44,315 nt of DNA from a virus: the IMG/VR virus record IMGVR_UViG_3300031623_000011, positions 1-44,315 of that record; one strand, written 5' to 3'. This document shows, piece by piece, positions 14,693-22,220 of this stretch (position 1 is the stretch's first letter; every line of letters begins with the position of its first letter). The notes below the pieces were generated by a model. It had not been told where the DNA came from. It saw only the letters and a program-made list of their open reading frames with translations, and did not search any database. The translations under genes were made by a program, and so were the position numbers.

Positions 14693-16087
14693 CTAAACTC
14701 CCAAGTTACGTCGGCTTACCTTTTTCTTCTTGCCTTGAATAGTAAGTTGCTCCGCCAATTTTCCTTTTAAATCAGACAATTGACCATGCACAGTATCTCG
14801 TCGTAAGCCACTATTTTTGAGGCTGTTAGTGATAGATGAACTAGATTCACCATGTGCAGTCAAGATAGTTTGCACTTGGTCTGAAAACGATTTCAACGGG
14901 CTATTCCCTGCGTCCAACAAGCCTTCAAATTTGTGCAGCTTCTCGCCCATATCAATCAGAGCTTGAATTTGTCCGTCAAACAATCGACAGTATTCGTCAT
15001 TCGTTTGGCGGGGCTTCAAACGACTGTTAAACTCTTCCTCGGGAATTAATAACACTTCCGTCGCTGGATTACCCTGCTGATCACGCTTATTCGTTCGCTT
15101 TCCGTTCTCGTCTGTCTTAACGATTTGGATTTTCACACGAACAAAATCCTCCGGAATATCTTCATTGGCATCTTCGTGACTCTCAAAGAAAGCTACTTCT
15201 CCGTCTCGAAGATGGGCGTAATCCGGATCTTCAATTGCAGGATTAACTCGAGTCCTTCGTCCCAACTGCTTAGTAGCAAGCGTTACCGCATCCAGAAGCG
15301 CTTGCATCATAGCCTCACAACAAGCCTGAACCTGCGAAGCAGCTTCGGACTTATATTGCTCAGTTAATGCTTCTCGCATCTTATACGGCAAATGAGTCGT
15401 ACTCAGCATGTGGTTAGCTGCTTCAAACGAGGGCGAGCGAACACGAATCTTTGACTCCACATAAGCCTGGCTTGGATACTTATGTCTAATCAACGCCCAG
15501 AAATCAGCTAATCGCGTCTTATCGCGTTCTTTAATGGTTTCATACCGTTGCAACAATCGTTGCCCCCAATCCATGTAAGAAGACATAATCACATCGAATT
15601 GGGTAACGAACGTTTCAATATTCTCATTGAGAATCATATAACGTCCTTTATCACGCTCGTTGTCTACAACTTGTTTAAGACCACCATTTTCCTCTGCGGT
15701 CTTTGCAGCTAACCCCCGCACAAGTGTTTGCTTCGGAACTGCGTATTTGCTAATGAGCGCATCAAAGCGCTTTTGTACTGCCGCTCCCTCCTTGATAATA
15801 GGAAATTCCTTTGGATCAAAGATCTTCAAAGAAGTTTGAACTGCATCTGGATCTGCATGAGCAGCAGACGCAATAACTTCCATCTCATTCCTAGGAATCG
15901 TACGAGATTTGGGCGGGCTGCTAATGCTATAACAAAAGAATGAACAATTACTGCCCACCCAATTCGCTGCTTGCTCCACGTCAATTTCACCCAAATTATC
16001 TACTGCATCTTGGGGTGTTTGTGGGGGTTGTTCTCCTGATGTCATTCCTTCTTCCTCCGTCATTTGTAGAAGTAAATCGTCACTCAT
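14693..16087 (-). CDS. Large helical protein ending in the VSRRNLGV tag
   Basis: 464 residues, largely alpha-helical and charged, with an acidic N terminus. Segments such as FDVIMSSYMDWGQRLLQRY and EAASQVQACCEAMMQALLDA suggest long helices; an inserted beta part (VRVKIQIVKTDENGK) and a C-terminal helix precede the tag KKKKVSRRNLGV. It is coded beside the Ycf46-like AAA+ ATPase, as helical DUF3150-like proteins often sit beside AAA+ genes in phages, but that family link is only a suggestion. Likely partner or substrate of the ATPase (inference). SD AGGACTAGGACG, five bases after the previous stop. Confidence 0.65.
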   Translation of the reverse strand: MSDDLLLQMTEEEGMTSGEQPPQTPQDAVDNLGEIDVEQAANWVGSNCSFFCYSISSPPKSRTIPRNEMEVIASAAHADPDAVQTSLKIFDPKEFPIIKEGAAVQKRFDALISKYAVPKQTLVRGLAAKTAEENGGLKQVVDNERDKGRYMILNENIETFVTQFDVIMSSYMDWGQRLLQRYETIKERDKTRLADFWALIRHKYPSQAYVESKIRVRSPSFEAANHMLSTTHLPYKMREALTEQYKSEAASQVQACCEAMMQALLDAVTLATKQLGRRTRVNPAIEDPDYAHLRDGEVAFFESHEDANEDIPEDFVRVKIQIVKTDENGKRTNKRDQQGNPATEVLLIPEEEFNSRLKPRQTNDEYCRLFDGQIQALIDMGEKLHKFEGLLDAGNSPLKSFSDQVQTILTAHGESSSSITNSLKNSGLRRDTVHGQLSDLKGKLAEQLTIQGKKKKVSRRNLGV

Positions 16088-16091
16088 CGTC

Positions 16092-16316
16092 CTAGTCCTT
16101 TCTACTTTTGTCGTACCACTTCTTAGCGCTAGATACCGCTATGAACGGAAACGCTAAAGCAATTCCCGCTATCATTCCTGCATATGCCGTGGTCTTATAA
16201 ATAACCTGCACGGACTTCGGAGGAGAATGCAAAAATCCCCACTCATCTTGCGACTCGTGGGGATTTTCGATTGCTTTCTCTTCCAACGTTCCCACTAAAG
16301 GATCGCTAGAAATCAT
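16092..16316 (-). CDS. 74-residue single-pass membrane protein
   Basis: Acidic N-terminal half (DPLVGTLEEKAIENPHESQD), one transmembrane segment about 46-63 (AYAGMIAGIALAFPFIAV), and a basic tail KKWYDKSRKD, which fits an N-out or short C-in topology. It lies between the AAA+ gene and the tagged helical protein, so it may anchor that system to the membrane (inference). An 11-bp perfect hairpin with a U-tract lies inside its coding sequence. SD GAAAGG is weak. Confidence 0.6.
   Translation of the reverse strand: MISSDPLVGTLEEKAIENPHESQDEWGFLHSPPKSVQVIYKTTAYAGMIAGIALAFPFIAVSSAKKWYDKSRKD
16232..16267 (-). terminator. Terminator-like hairpin inside a coding sequence
   Basis: Perfect 11-bp inverted repeat: AAAATCCCCAC (16232-16242) against 16257-16267, 14-nt loop. 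On the minus strand the second arm runs into TTTTT. It is intragenic, about 50 nt into the membrane-protein gene, and could attenuate transcription from the AAA+ gene. Confidence 0.5.
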
Positions 16317-16318
16317 GC

Positions 16319-18208
16319 TTAATCAACCTTTCTGACACCTCGACGAGGTGCACGAGTAGTGGCTTTAGAACTAGATGCCTTAGCTCTCTTCTGCTTACGC
16401 AGCGGCACGAACTTTTCACCAGTTTCAGCGTCCAGAATTTCGGCTTCTTCTGCCCACTTAAATAGTTCGTCAATCTTCTTCTTACCTGTGCCGCGATAGC
16501 ACAACGGAACCTTGGTAGCTGCTTTCACTAATGAAATACCCTGCTGCTCAGCCATCTCACAACAACCAGCTATTTCACCGACAGTCCAGTTCTCATCAGT
16601 AGGGGTCTCCTGTTCTTCCAAGTCATGACGTTTCCTATACATTTCCCAACCCGCATCCTTAGCCTCCCGGCCAGGAAAACCAAAAAGGAACCAAGCATTG
16701 AATCGGCCAGATCGAAGAAACTGGGGCGGAATAAAGCTGATGTCATTAGCACACGCTAGGATCAACACTTCTCGTTGCTCCTGCATAAAAGTTAACAAAC
16801 TACCACCGAGTCGCTTAGTAGTTCCCGAATCGCTGTTATCATCACCAACAGGAATAAACTGCTGAAACTCATCGATATCGAGAATACCGCCAATACTCTT
16901 CACAGCTGTAGTCAAGCGGCTCATATTTTTGTCTGTCTCGCCCTGCCATTTACTGAAGAGTTTACCGGGGTCAATCGAAGTAACGACTTTGTTATATTCC
17001 CCAGCGACACACTTAATGGTGTGGCTTTTTCCTGCGCCGGGTACTCCGACAAATCCAAGACCGTAAAGCGCCGCACGAAGTGGGACTCCTGCCCGTAATC
17101 CATTGCGGATATAATCTTTTAGCCCCTGCTGCCCAATCAGATTATCAAGACAATAAAAGTTTCGCTCCGGGCGAAATTTAGCTTCAAAATCTTCTGCGGG
17201 CATCGAATCTAACCAATGCTCACGAATAGCTGATCCATCTGAGTAACGAACTCTTGTTCGTACATGACCTTCGGGAAGCTCCCGATTCATTTGGTGCGTT
17301 TCTTCGATCAAACACGTTACATCCTTATATTCATTAAATTCGTGTCCAGGAATCGGCCAGAGTTTGAAATCTTCTAAGTCTGCACTCCAAAAGTCTAAGT
17401 CTTGTTTTGCCAACTGCTCCCCTTTGAATTTTTGCATGCTTAGATAATTCAAAGCGTGATAAGTGGTAAGACTCTTTGCTACACATCGTTCTGTAGCTGA
17501 ACGACTTAAGCCGCTAGTTACCTCTACCGTCTTAGTTATCATCTCTTCAGATATATTCGAGGCAAATGTAACACCTAGAACAAGATCATCAATGATAAGT
17601 TGACGTTCCTCCCCTTGAGGAATACCGTGCTCGATGATTGCGCAATACTCGGCAAGTTCGGCGGGTAACTTTATACCCGGCTGAACTAACAAGATTACAG
17701 AAGTATTAACCTGAGCTCCCTTATCTCGTAAATGAGTCAATGCAGCCAATAACTCTGTGTGAACATTTGCATCTGACCCGTTAGGCATTAACGCACGATC
17801 AGCATACGCCAGCATCAATATTTGAAGAACTGAATCACCTGGTTGAGATGTGTCATTCTCTACGCGGTTGCAGCGACTCTCAGCACTACCCAGAAAAAAT
17901 TGAACTGCTGTCAATGCATCTTCAACGTCTTGTGCCTGCGGAGTAATTCCAAGCTTTGCCAAATCGTCATCTTGCTGTACGGAGGACGGCGTGGCAGTAA
18001 ATGGCATTCCCTCTGAGTCATACAAACCTTTAATGGGATCGTGAATAGCTACGATCGCTGATTTCTCTACGTCTTCTTCTTCTTTATTTCTACGATAAAT
18101 CTCTGCCGTGATCTCGTAGATTACTTCCATTGGCTCTACTGTTTCGATAACAATACATGCTTCGTGACAAGTGAAAGCGTGATTTAAGTCAGCAATTAAC
18201 TTACTCAT
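16319..18208 (-). CDS. Ycf46-type AAA+ ATPase
   Basis: 629 residues. An N-terminal domain of about 350 residues (CIVIETVEPMEVIYEI..., resembling the Ycf46 lead region) precedes one AAA+ module: Walker A GVPGAGKS (388-395), Walker B GILDIDEFQ (441-449), the family-typical SDSGTTKRLGGSLLTFMQEQ (459-478), sensor-1 Asn in ACANDI (N488) and the Arg pair FLRSGRFN. This matches Ycf46 of cyanobacteria and red-algal plastids. A basic, Ser/Lys-rich tail follows residue 600. It remodels unknown substrates using ATP. Its ATG overlaps the DUF2997 stop (ATGA), so the two are translationally coupled. Confidence 0.85.
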   Translation of the reverse strand: MSKLIADLNHAFTCHEACIVIETVEPMEVIYEITAEIYRRNKEEEDVEKSAIVAIHDPIKGLYDSEGMPFTATPSSVQQDDDLAKLGITPQAQDVEDALTAVQFFLGSAESRCNRVENDTSQPGDSVLQILMLAYADRALMPNGSDANVHTELLAALTHLRDKGAQVNTSVILLVQPGIKLPAELAEYCAIIEHGIPQGEERQLIIDDLVLGVTFASNISEEMITKTVEVTSGLSRSATERCVAKSLTTYHALNYLSMQKFKGEQLAKQDLDFWSADLEDFKLWPIPGHEFNEYKDVTCLIEETHQMNRELPEGHVRTRVRYSDGSAIREHWLDSMPAEDFEAKFRPERNFYCLDNLIGQQGLKDYIRNGLRAGVPLRAALYGLGFVGVPGAGKSHTIKCVAGEYNKVVTSIDPGKLFSKWQGETDKNMSRLTTAVKSIGGILDIDEFQQFIPVGDDNSDSGTTKRLGGSLLTFMQEQREVLILACANDISFIPPQFLRSGRFNAWFLFGFPGREAKDAGWEMYRKRHDLEEQETPTDENWTVGEIAGCCEMAEQQGISLVKAATKVPLCYRGTGKKKIDELFKWAEEAEILDAETGEKFVPLRKQKRAKASSSKATTRAPRRGVRKVD

Positions 18209-18408
18209 TCTGTTTCCCTTACTTTTGTGGTTGCTTCGGCTTTGTAAAAGTCTTCCGTCTTTTTGTCTGTTTTAGTGCCGGGAGCCAGCAGTTCATCAAA
18301 CGGTGCCGTAGCCTCATAACAAGCATTTGGTCCCGAATATCCTACGGGTTGAATACTTTCTACGTCCCCGTTTTTCGCAATTGTAATAAACACTTTCTTA
18401 AGACCCAT
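18205..18408 (-). CDS. DUF2997-like small protein
   Basis: 67 residues: KKVFITIAKNGDVESIQPVG, then SGPNACYEATAPFDELL and a charged tail. The pattern 'I.I...G.......G..G..C...T..' is that of DUF2997, a small beta-alpha protein often coded with DUF1257 and a Ycf46-type ATPase. SD AAGGAGG lies seven bases before the ATG, inside the end of the previous gene. It is coupled to the AAA+ gene by ATGA. Function unknown; likely adaptor or subunit. Confidence 0.65.
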   Translation of the reverse strand: MGLKKVFITIAKNGDVESIQPVGYSGPNACYEATAPFDELLAPGTKTDKKTEDFYKAEATTKVRETE

Positions 18409-18637
18409 TTTTTTCCTCCTTTAGAGGTTGTTGTACGTGCGAATCGAAAAACATAGCTCTCACACCAAACTCTGGGTATGTTTTCCAGGTGGTAGCAATG
18501 CATTCGTCTTTCTGCCACACGTCTAGAACCACCCCCTCATCTTCCAGTTTTACGCTAATGCTTATCGGATCACCTTCTCCCGTGTCTTGAACACTTCCAA
18601 AACAATCCAAATGAATATATCTGTCTTTGAAGGTCAT
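18398..18637 (-). CDS. Small beta-rich conserved phage protein
   Basis: 79 residues from the ATG at 18637, which overlaps the DUF1257 stop (ATGA) with SD GGAG inside that gene's tail. MTFKDRYIHLDCFGSVQDTG and ISISVKLEDEGVVLDVW form alternating strands; the end is charged. Its place between DUF1257 and DUF2997 makes it a candidate member of the same complex. No family name can be given. Confidence 0.65.
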   Translation of the reverse strand: MTFKDRYIHLDCFGSVQDTGEGDPISISVKLEDEGVVLDVWQKDECIATTWKTYPEFGVRAMFFDSHVQQPLKEEKNGS

Positions 18638-19374
18638 TCTTCTGTCTCCACGCATACTTTACCGTTAGGCAACTGTTCAACAGCCTTAACCTTTCTTCCA
18701 GCTTGCTTAGCCCTGTTGGCGTAAGCCGCTGCGGTATATCGCTGCTTCAAGTCTTGCCCCCAATCCGTGGTGTTAACTTCCGTCTTTTTACCATCGGGGC
18801 CAATTTCTGTCTTCTTTTCGTGAACCACTCCACCTAAACCTTTGGCATCCATTAACCCATAGCCATTTTGCCAATAGTCTGCACTGAGCCAGTACTCACC
18901 TTTTCGAGTAGGATGGGGGATCACGCCAATTTCGTACGACTCACCGCTTTTACTATGCTCCTTCTTGTAGCGAATAACATACTCAGCATCCTTACCAATC
19001 TTCTCGTTCTGCTTGTCAAACGCTTCCTTAAATTGTGCTATTTTGAGAAGCTTGCGAGTCTCATTCAAATCGAGCGGATTCTCCTCAATCTGAAGAGGAC
19101 TTTCCGGTAATTCTACCCCGGCACCTTTTGCTAATTCTCGTACTTCTTCCCACGAGAGATTCATCTCTTTAACCATGTAGATCATGGCCTGAAGCTGGTA
19201 GACAGGTGTAGGCGCAGAATCACCCACAATACTGCCGAACCACTTATATGTATTTTGTTTGACTAGCTCGAGTTCTGGACATCCATCTATGCCGTACTCA
19301 GGCATCCCTTTCACTGCCTGAAGTAATGCCACAAGATCTTTTACCTTTATTTTTCCAGCTGATACATGACTCAT
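18634..19374 (-). CDS. Ycf35/DUF1257-like protein
   Basis: 246 residues. It opens MSHVSAGKIKVKDLVALLQA, like DUF1257 proteins (MSHfs.i.t.i.d...L..al). The C-terminal part has YEIGVIPHPTRKGEYWLSAD, a W/G-rich turn, QRYTAAAYANRAKQAGRKVK and a final strand, again as in long phage DUF1257 proteins. The plastid Ycf35 is about half as long; the extra middle is helical. Function unknown. It is coupled by ATGA overlaps to genes on both sides, in one operon with DUF2997 and the Ycf46-like ATPase. Confidence 0.7.
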   Translation of the reverse strand: MSHVSAGKIKVKDLVALLQAVKGMPEYGIDGCPELELVKQNTYKWFGSIVGDSAPTPVYQLQAMIYMVKEMNLSWEEVRELAKGAGVELPESPLQIEENPLDLNETRKLLKIAQFKEAFDKQNEKIGKDAEYVIRYKKEHSKSGESYEIGVIPHPTRKGEYWLSADYWQNGYGLMDAKGLGGVVHEKKTEIGPDGKKTEVNTTDWGQDLKQRYTAAAYANRAKQAGRKVKAVEQLPNGKVCVETEE

Positions 19375-19712
19375 ACCTTCTCCTTTTCATTTTTAAACTC
19401 TTGGATTAACGTCTCAATAATATCCCACGTAATACCCTGTGTTGAATCGTGTTGGTTTACTGCTTTACAAAGAATATTGGCTGCTTCTAGCTTAGTTATC
19501 CATTCTGGTCCATCGCCTGGGTGCGCTGCTGTAAGAACTTCATCCACTGTCCAGACAATAGCCGCTTTATCTTGCCATTCCCCGCCCATGCATTCGGCTG
19601 CTTGCTCTATCACGTACTCTTTCGGTAACTCAGGTTCTGCTGTAAATAGCCATCCGGCTTTCTCTAACCTCTGAGCCATTGCTTTTAAATATCGTTGGTT
19701 TAGCCCACTCAT
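19371..19712 (-). CDS. Unknown helical phage protein
   Basis: 113 residues from the ATG at 19712, which has SD GGAGAT; the longer frame to 19763 runs through the terminator and is rejected. MSGLNQRYLKAMAQRLEKAG, YVIEQAAECMGGEWQDKAAI and WITKLEAANILCKAVNQ are helical. No catalytic motif. It is the first gene of the DUF1257-DUF2997-AAA+ operon and sits 20 nt after a terminator hairpin. Confidence 0.65.
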   Translation of the reverse strand: MSGLNQRYLKAMAQRLEKAGWLFTAEPELPKEYVIEQAAECMGGEWQDKAAIVWTVDEVLTAAHPGDGPEWITKLEAANILCKAVNQHDSTQGITWDIIETLIQEFKNEKEKV

Positions 19713-19732
19713 AACGTATCTCCATAAAAAAA

Positions 19733-19758
19733 GCCCGCGAACCAAGTGGTGTGCGGGC
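19733..19758 (-). terminator. Rho-independent terminator in a gene leader
   Basis: Arms GCCCGC (19733-19738) and GCGGGC (19753-19758) with a further inner ACCA/GGT pairing, followed on the minus strand by seven T (19726-19732), then SD GGAGAT of the next gene 20 nt from the hairpin. Confidence 0.85.
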
Positions 19759-19778
19759 CTCATGCCATACTTCTTAAA

Positions 19779-19922
19779 TTAAAACTCCTCGGTCCCCTCT
19801 TCGTCTTCGTCTTCGAACTTCAACGTATCTAACACGTTATCCCATGCGTCGTCCCATTCGTAATCCCAAGGTTCTTCGTCATCGTAGTTATCAGGAGTTA
19901 ACGGTATACTTGGATTGGACAT
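19779..19922 (-). CDS. 47-residue extremely acidic protein
   Basis: The ATG at 19922 follows SD GGAGAAG and overlaps the previous gene by 32 nt. About 19 of 47 residues are Asp or Glu, with a single Lys and four Trp (YDDEEPWDYEWDDAWD, KFEDEDEEGTEEF). No fold is recognised. Such charge patterns occur in DNA-mimic inhibitors and in chaperone-like acidic tails; either is speculation here. It is the last gene before a terminator. Confidence 0.6.
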   Translation of the reverse strand: MSNPSIPLTPDNYDDEEPWDYEWDDAWDNVLDTLKFEDEDEEGTEEF

Positions 19923-20661
19923 GTTCTTCTCCGGCTGAAATTCGTTTCATTAACGCTTCCTTATCCCCCTCCTCAATTGGAAGGACCCGTAGTTGTTCGT
20001 GTAAATCACGGAAATTATTGTGCAAGAACATTTTCATGTCGTCCATTTTTTGTTGCTGGAGTTCATAAATCGCCTGGTACATTTCCGGGTCATCTGACCA
20101 TGTATCTCGAACAAACGATGTTTCGTCTAGGCCGGATACGTTTAATACATCAGGGGCTTTTAAGAACCCCTCTTCGGTAAGAGTTTGCCGTATGTACTCA
20201 ATAATTTCCTTAGAAAAGTGTGTGTCATAAGGGGCATCTTCTTGTTCCGGCGGCCATAACAAAAATGCTTCTGAGATGCCCCAAAGAATTTCAGAGACAT
20301 CCGCAGGATCAAATTCATCGTGTTCTGCGCTATCGCCGCTAAATATATTACACAACTCTACAAATCTGATGGGGTCCTGGTAAAAATAGTTTGTGGTAAC
20401 AACAGTAATTGCAGACATCAGCTTGTCTAAATTACTATCTGGTAGCGTAACGGAAAAATCTTCTTCCAGCTGCATTCGAATAGTGGATGGTGACCATTCT
20501 AAAGCTTCATGACCGTACTTGTCTGTTAACAGTAGTAACAGAACTGTGGCGTACGTCTCGTCCGATCCTAGAAAAGATCGTAAAACCGCACGTGTATTAG
20601 GCGTTGCGGCTTTTGATGTAGCTGAACGCATTAACAAGTTTGCAGCTTTAGTTGTTAACAT
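19891..20661 (-). CDS. Unknown phage protein
   Basis: 256 residues, helical, with an acidic centre (SGDSAEHDEFDPADVSEILW) and a coiled-coil-like segment (YELQQQKMDDMKMFLHNNF). The N terminus (KAANLLMRSATSKAATPNTR) is basic. No transmembrane segments. Overlaps the upstream gene by 14 nt and the acidic gene by 32 nt. The order of three such size-matched genes may reflect a morphogenesis or tail-assembly set, but no motif proves it. Confidence 0.6.
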   Translation of the reverse strand: MLTTKAANLLMRSATSKAATPNTRAVLRSFLGSDETYATVLLLLLTDKYGHEALEWSPSTIRMQLEEDFSVTLPDSNLDKLMSAITVVTTNYFYQDPIRFVELCNIFSGDSAEHDEFDPADVSEILWGISEAFLLWPPEQEDAPYDTHFSKEIIEYIRQTLTEEGFLKAPDVLNVSGLDETSFVRDTWSDDPEMYQAIYELQQQKMDDMKMFLHNNFRDLHEQLRVLPIEEGDKEALMKRISAGEEHVQSKYTVNS

Positions 20662-21109
20662 CCGGAGCTTCCTTGCCCTTACCCATACGACTAACGCGAT
20701 ACTCCATTCTAGCGTATAACTGCGTTACATCACACATAATATGTGTAATACTATACTCGGGTAATTGCTCTACTTCTTCGTATTCTTGTAAATCAAAGAA
20801 ATACTCTTTACCTGAGCAAGACACCCAACGACCGTCGCATATCACTAGAGTAAACACAGGAACTGCTGTGTCATTAAGTGTATTTGCGAAAGATTTTAAC
20901 GGATTGTCAATAGCAGATAATAGTTGATATATCTGTGCGTCCGTGAATAATCCCAGGTGCGAGACCCAATCTGCCACGGCCATTTTTAACCCTACTAAGG
21001 GTTCTAGTTCATCTTCCAGGGAAACAGCAATGTCTAAGCTTTTGAGCAACCGTTTAGATTGGCCTTCATCCAACACTGTTAAACATTTTCGCCACTGGTC
21101 AACGATCAT
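20648..21109 (-). CDS. Unknown phage protein
   Basis: 153 residues with an ATGA overlap at its start. Helical first half (RKCLTVLDEGQSKRLLKSLD) and a beta-rich second half (PVFTLVICDGRWVSCSGKEY, ITHIMCDVTQLYARM). The C-terminal tail KGKEAPDVNN is flexible. No family recognised. Part of the 19779-21423 transcription unit. Confidence 0.6.
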   Translation of the reverse strand: MIVDQWRKCLTVLDEGQSKRLLKSLDIAVSLEDELEPLVGLKMAVADWVSHLGLFTDAQIYQLLSAIDNPLKSFANTLNDTAVPVFTLVICDGRWVSCSGKEYFFDLQEYEEVEQLPEYSITHIMCDVTQLYARMEYRVSRMGKGKEAPDVNN

Positions 21110-21423
21110 AGCATACGGCCACGCACTTCAATCTGTACACGATATGCCGCAGGCTGGCGAGCAGGAGCTTCTGGCGGTAGATTGTAATGCTCAGTTCCGA
21201 TTTCTTCGCCTTTATGATTTACTGCAAACGGTGATAACTTAGTATTACCAAGTCCCGGCCCGGAAATACCATTTTCGTGAGCCCAGTCTCTGGCAACTTC
21301 CCAGCTTTTGAGTTCTAACTCAGAATGAGCTTTACTAAAGTCTTGCAAATCGCTTTCAATAACAACAGTTGCGGTAGCGTCCGAAGTTACCTTCGATTCT
21401 GATTTAATCACTTCTAACGACAT
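21106..21423 (-). CDS. Unknown phage protein, first gene of its unit
   Basis: 105 residues from the ATG at 21423 with an ideal SD (GGAGG) six bases ahead; the upstream in-frame extension to 21564 crosses a long hairpin and is rejected. MSLEVIKSESKVTSDATATV is followed by a helix (FSKAHSELELKSWEVARDWA) and a Gly/Pro-rich part. No function can be given. Confidence 0.65.
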   Translation of the reverse strand: MSLEVIKSESKVTSDATATVVIESDLQDFSKAHSELELKSWEVARDWAHENGISGPGLGNTKLSPFAVNHKGEEIGTEHYNLPPEAPARQPAAYRVQIEVRGRML

Positions 21424-21491
21424 TTGAGGCCTCCTTTTTTCACTGATAGCTAAAGGTAAGGTACAATAATGTAACATATTACACACCCTTC

Positions 21492-21559
21492 GTCCTGCAT
21501 GGAACGCAGTAAACTCGAGGAAATGTTCCTTACAGTTTATCCGCAATTCCATGCAGGAC
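21492..21559. ncRNA. Long near-continuous stem-loop, candidate structured RNA
   Basis: A 68-nt segment folds on itself: 13 perfect pairs (GTCCTGCATGGAA, 21492-21504, with 21547-21559), then after single-base bulges about 5 further pairs including wobbles, 6 pairs (TAAACT/AGTTTA), a small internal loop and 5 pairs (AGGAA/TTCCT) closed by a 3-nt loop. There is no U-tract on either strand, so it is not a typical terminator. It lies in the 157-nt gap 21424-21580, which holds no gene. A processing site or small RNA is possible. Confidence 0.5.
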
Positions 21560-21580
21560 AACAATACCTATTGGCATTGC

Positions 21581-21868
21581 CTATTTTACTCGCTTACGTC
21601 GTGGTGTGTACACAAACGGCTTTCGCCGCTTCCCGCTCAATTTAACTGGGATAGATGCCTGAGCGACAGTTGCGACGTATCGCAGCGGTGCCACCACAGT
21701 AGTATTTACAAACACTTTAGTAACACCAACAAGAATCCCAGTAACACCAACAAGAATCCCAGCCGTTTGTTGGATAAGTTCCTCACCAGTCTCCACTCCG
21801 TTTACGAACGAACTTTTTGTAGCCATCTTTTTATTCTGCGTAGTCGTCTTTTTCGTCTGCGTAGCCAT
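21581..21868 (-). CDS. Small basic protein with an in-frame heptapeptide duplication
   Basis: 95 residues. Lys/Thr-rich start (MATQTKKTTTQNKKMATK), a hydrophobic or amphipathic centre with GILVGVT twice in tandem, and a very basic end (KLSGKRRKPF, PRRKRVK). SD AAGGAG lies before the ATG. The two basic ends around an apolar core suggest binding to nucleic acid or to the membrane face. A second start at Met15 is possible. Function unknown. Confidence 0.6.
   Translation of the reverse strand: MATQTKKTTTQNKKMATKSSFVNGVETGEELIQQTAGILVGVTGILVGVTKVFVNTTVVAPLRYVATVAQASIPVKLSGKRRKPFVYTPRRKRVK
21720..21761 (-). repeat. Perfect 21-bp tandem duplication
   Basis: Two identical 21-nt copies (21720-21740 and 21741-21761) encode GILVGVT twice in the basic protein. 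Absence of any mismatch indicates a recent in-frame slip. Confidence 0.9.
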
Positions 21869-21892
21869 CTTTTTTCTCCTTGCAAAAATTAG

Positions 21893-22171
21893 TTAAACAG
21901 TTGTTAAAACCTCTAGCTCCTTGACCGGTATTCGGAGGATGTTGAATATTTTATCCCCACGACATTGAACTCGGGTTCGGGAGCCGTTATTTTTCAAAAT
22001 GAGTTTTTCCGTGTGGAAATCTTCAGCCACCTTTGCAGCAGTATCGGGATCAAAATCGTGCTCAGTTATCAAATATTCCGTAAAGACTGCCGACTGAATA
22101 CAGATTTGAATATCCTCCTTTGCTGTAAAAGACAGGCTCAATCCACCACCGCCGTTTGTTGATTTTGTCAT
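21893..22171 (-). CDS. Unknown small phage protein
   Basis: 92 residues with a Gly-rich start (MTKSTNGGGGLSLSFTAKED), then IQICIQSAVFTEYLITEHDF, a helix (DPDTAAKVAEDFHTEKLI) and a final strand-rich part. The last pattern looks like a small alpha/beta fold. SD GAGAGAG region before the ATG is weak. No family recognised. Confidence 0.55.
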   Translation of the reverse strand: MTKSTNGGGGLSLSFTAKEDIQICIQSAVFTEYLITEHDFDPDTAAKVAEDFHTEKLILKNNGSRTRVQCRGDKIFNILRIPVKELEVLTTV

Positions 22172-22220
22172 ACTAGTACACTCTCTCTATCCTTTTGGAC
22201 TGTTAACGATATTAACGATT

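Noticed and set aside
19371-19763. Upstream extension of the 113-residue gene to 19763
   Set aside because: It would place the start beyond a strong terminator; SD GGAGAT lies at the ATG 19712.
21424-21564. Extension of the 105-residue protein upstream to 21564
   Set aside because: It would translate through the 68-nt hairpin; the SD is at the ATG 21423.
21720-21761. CRISPR-like array
   Set aside because: Only two adjoining copies without spacers, inside a coding sequence. No CRISPR array is seen anywhere in the window.
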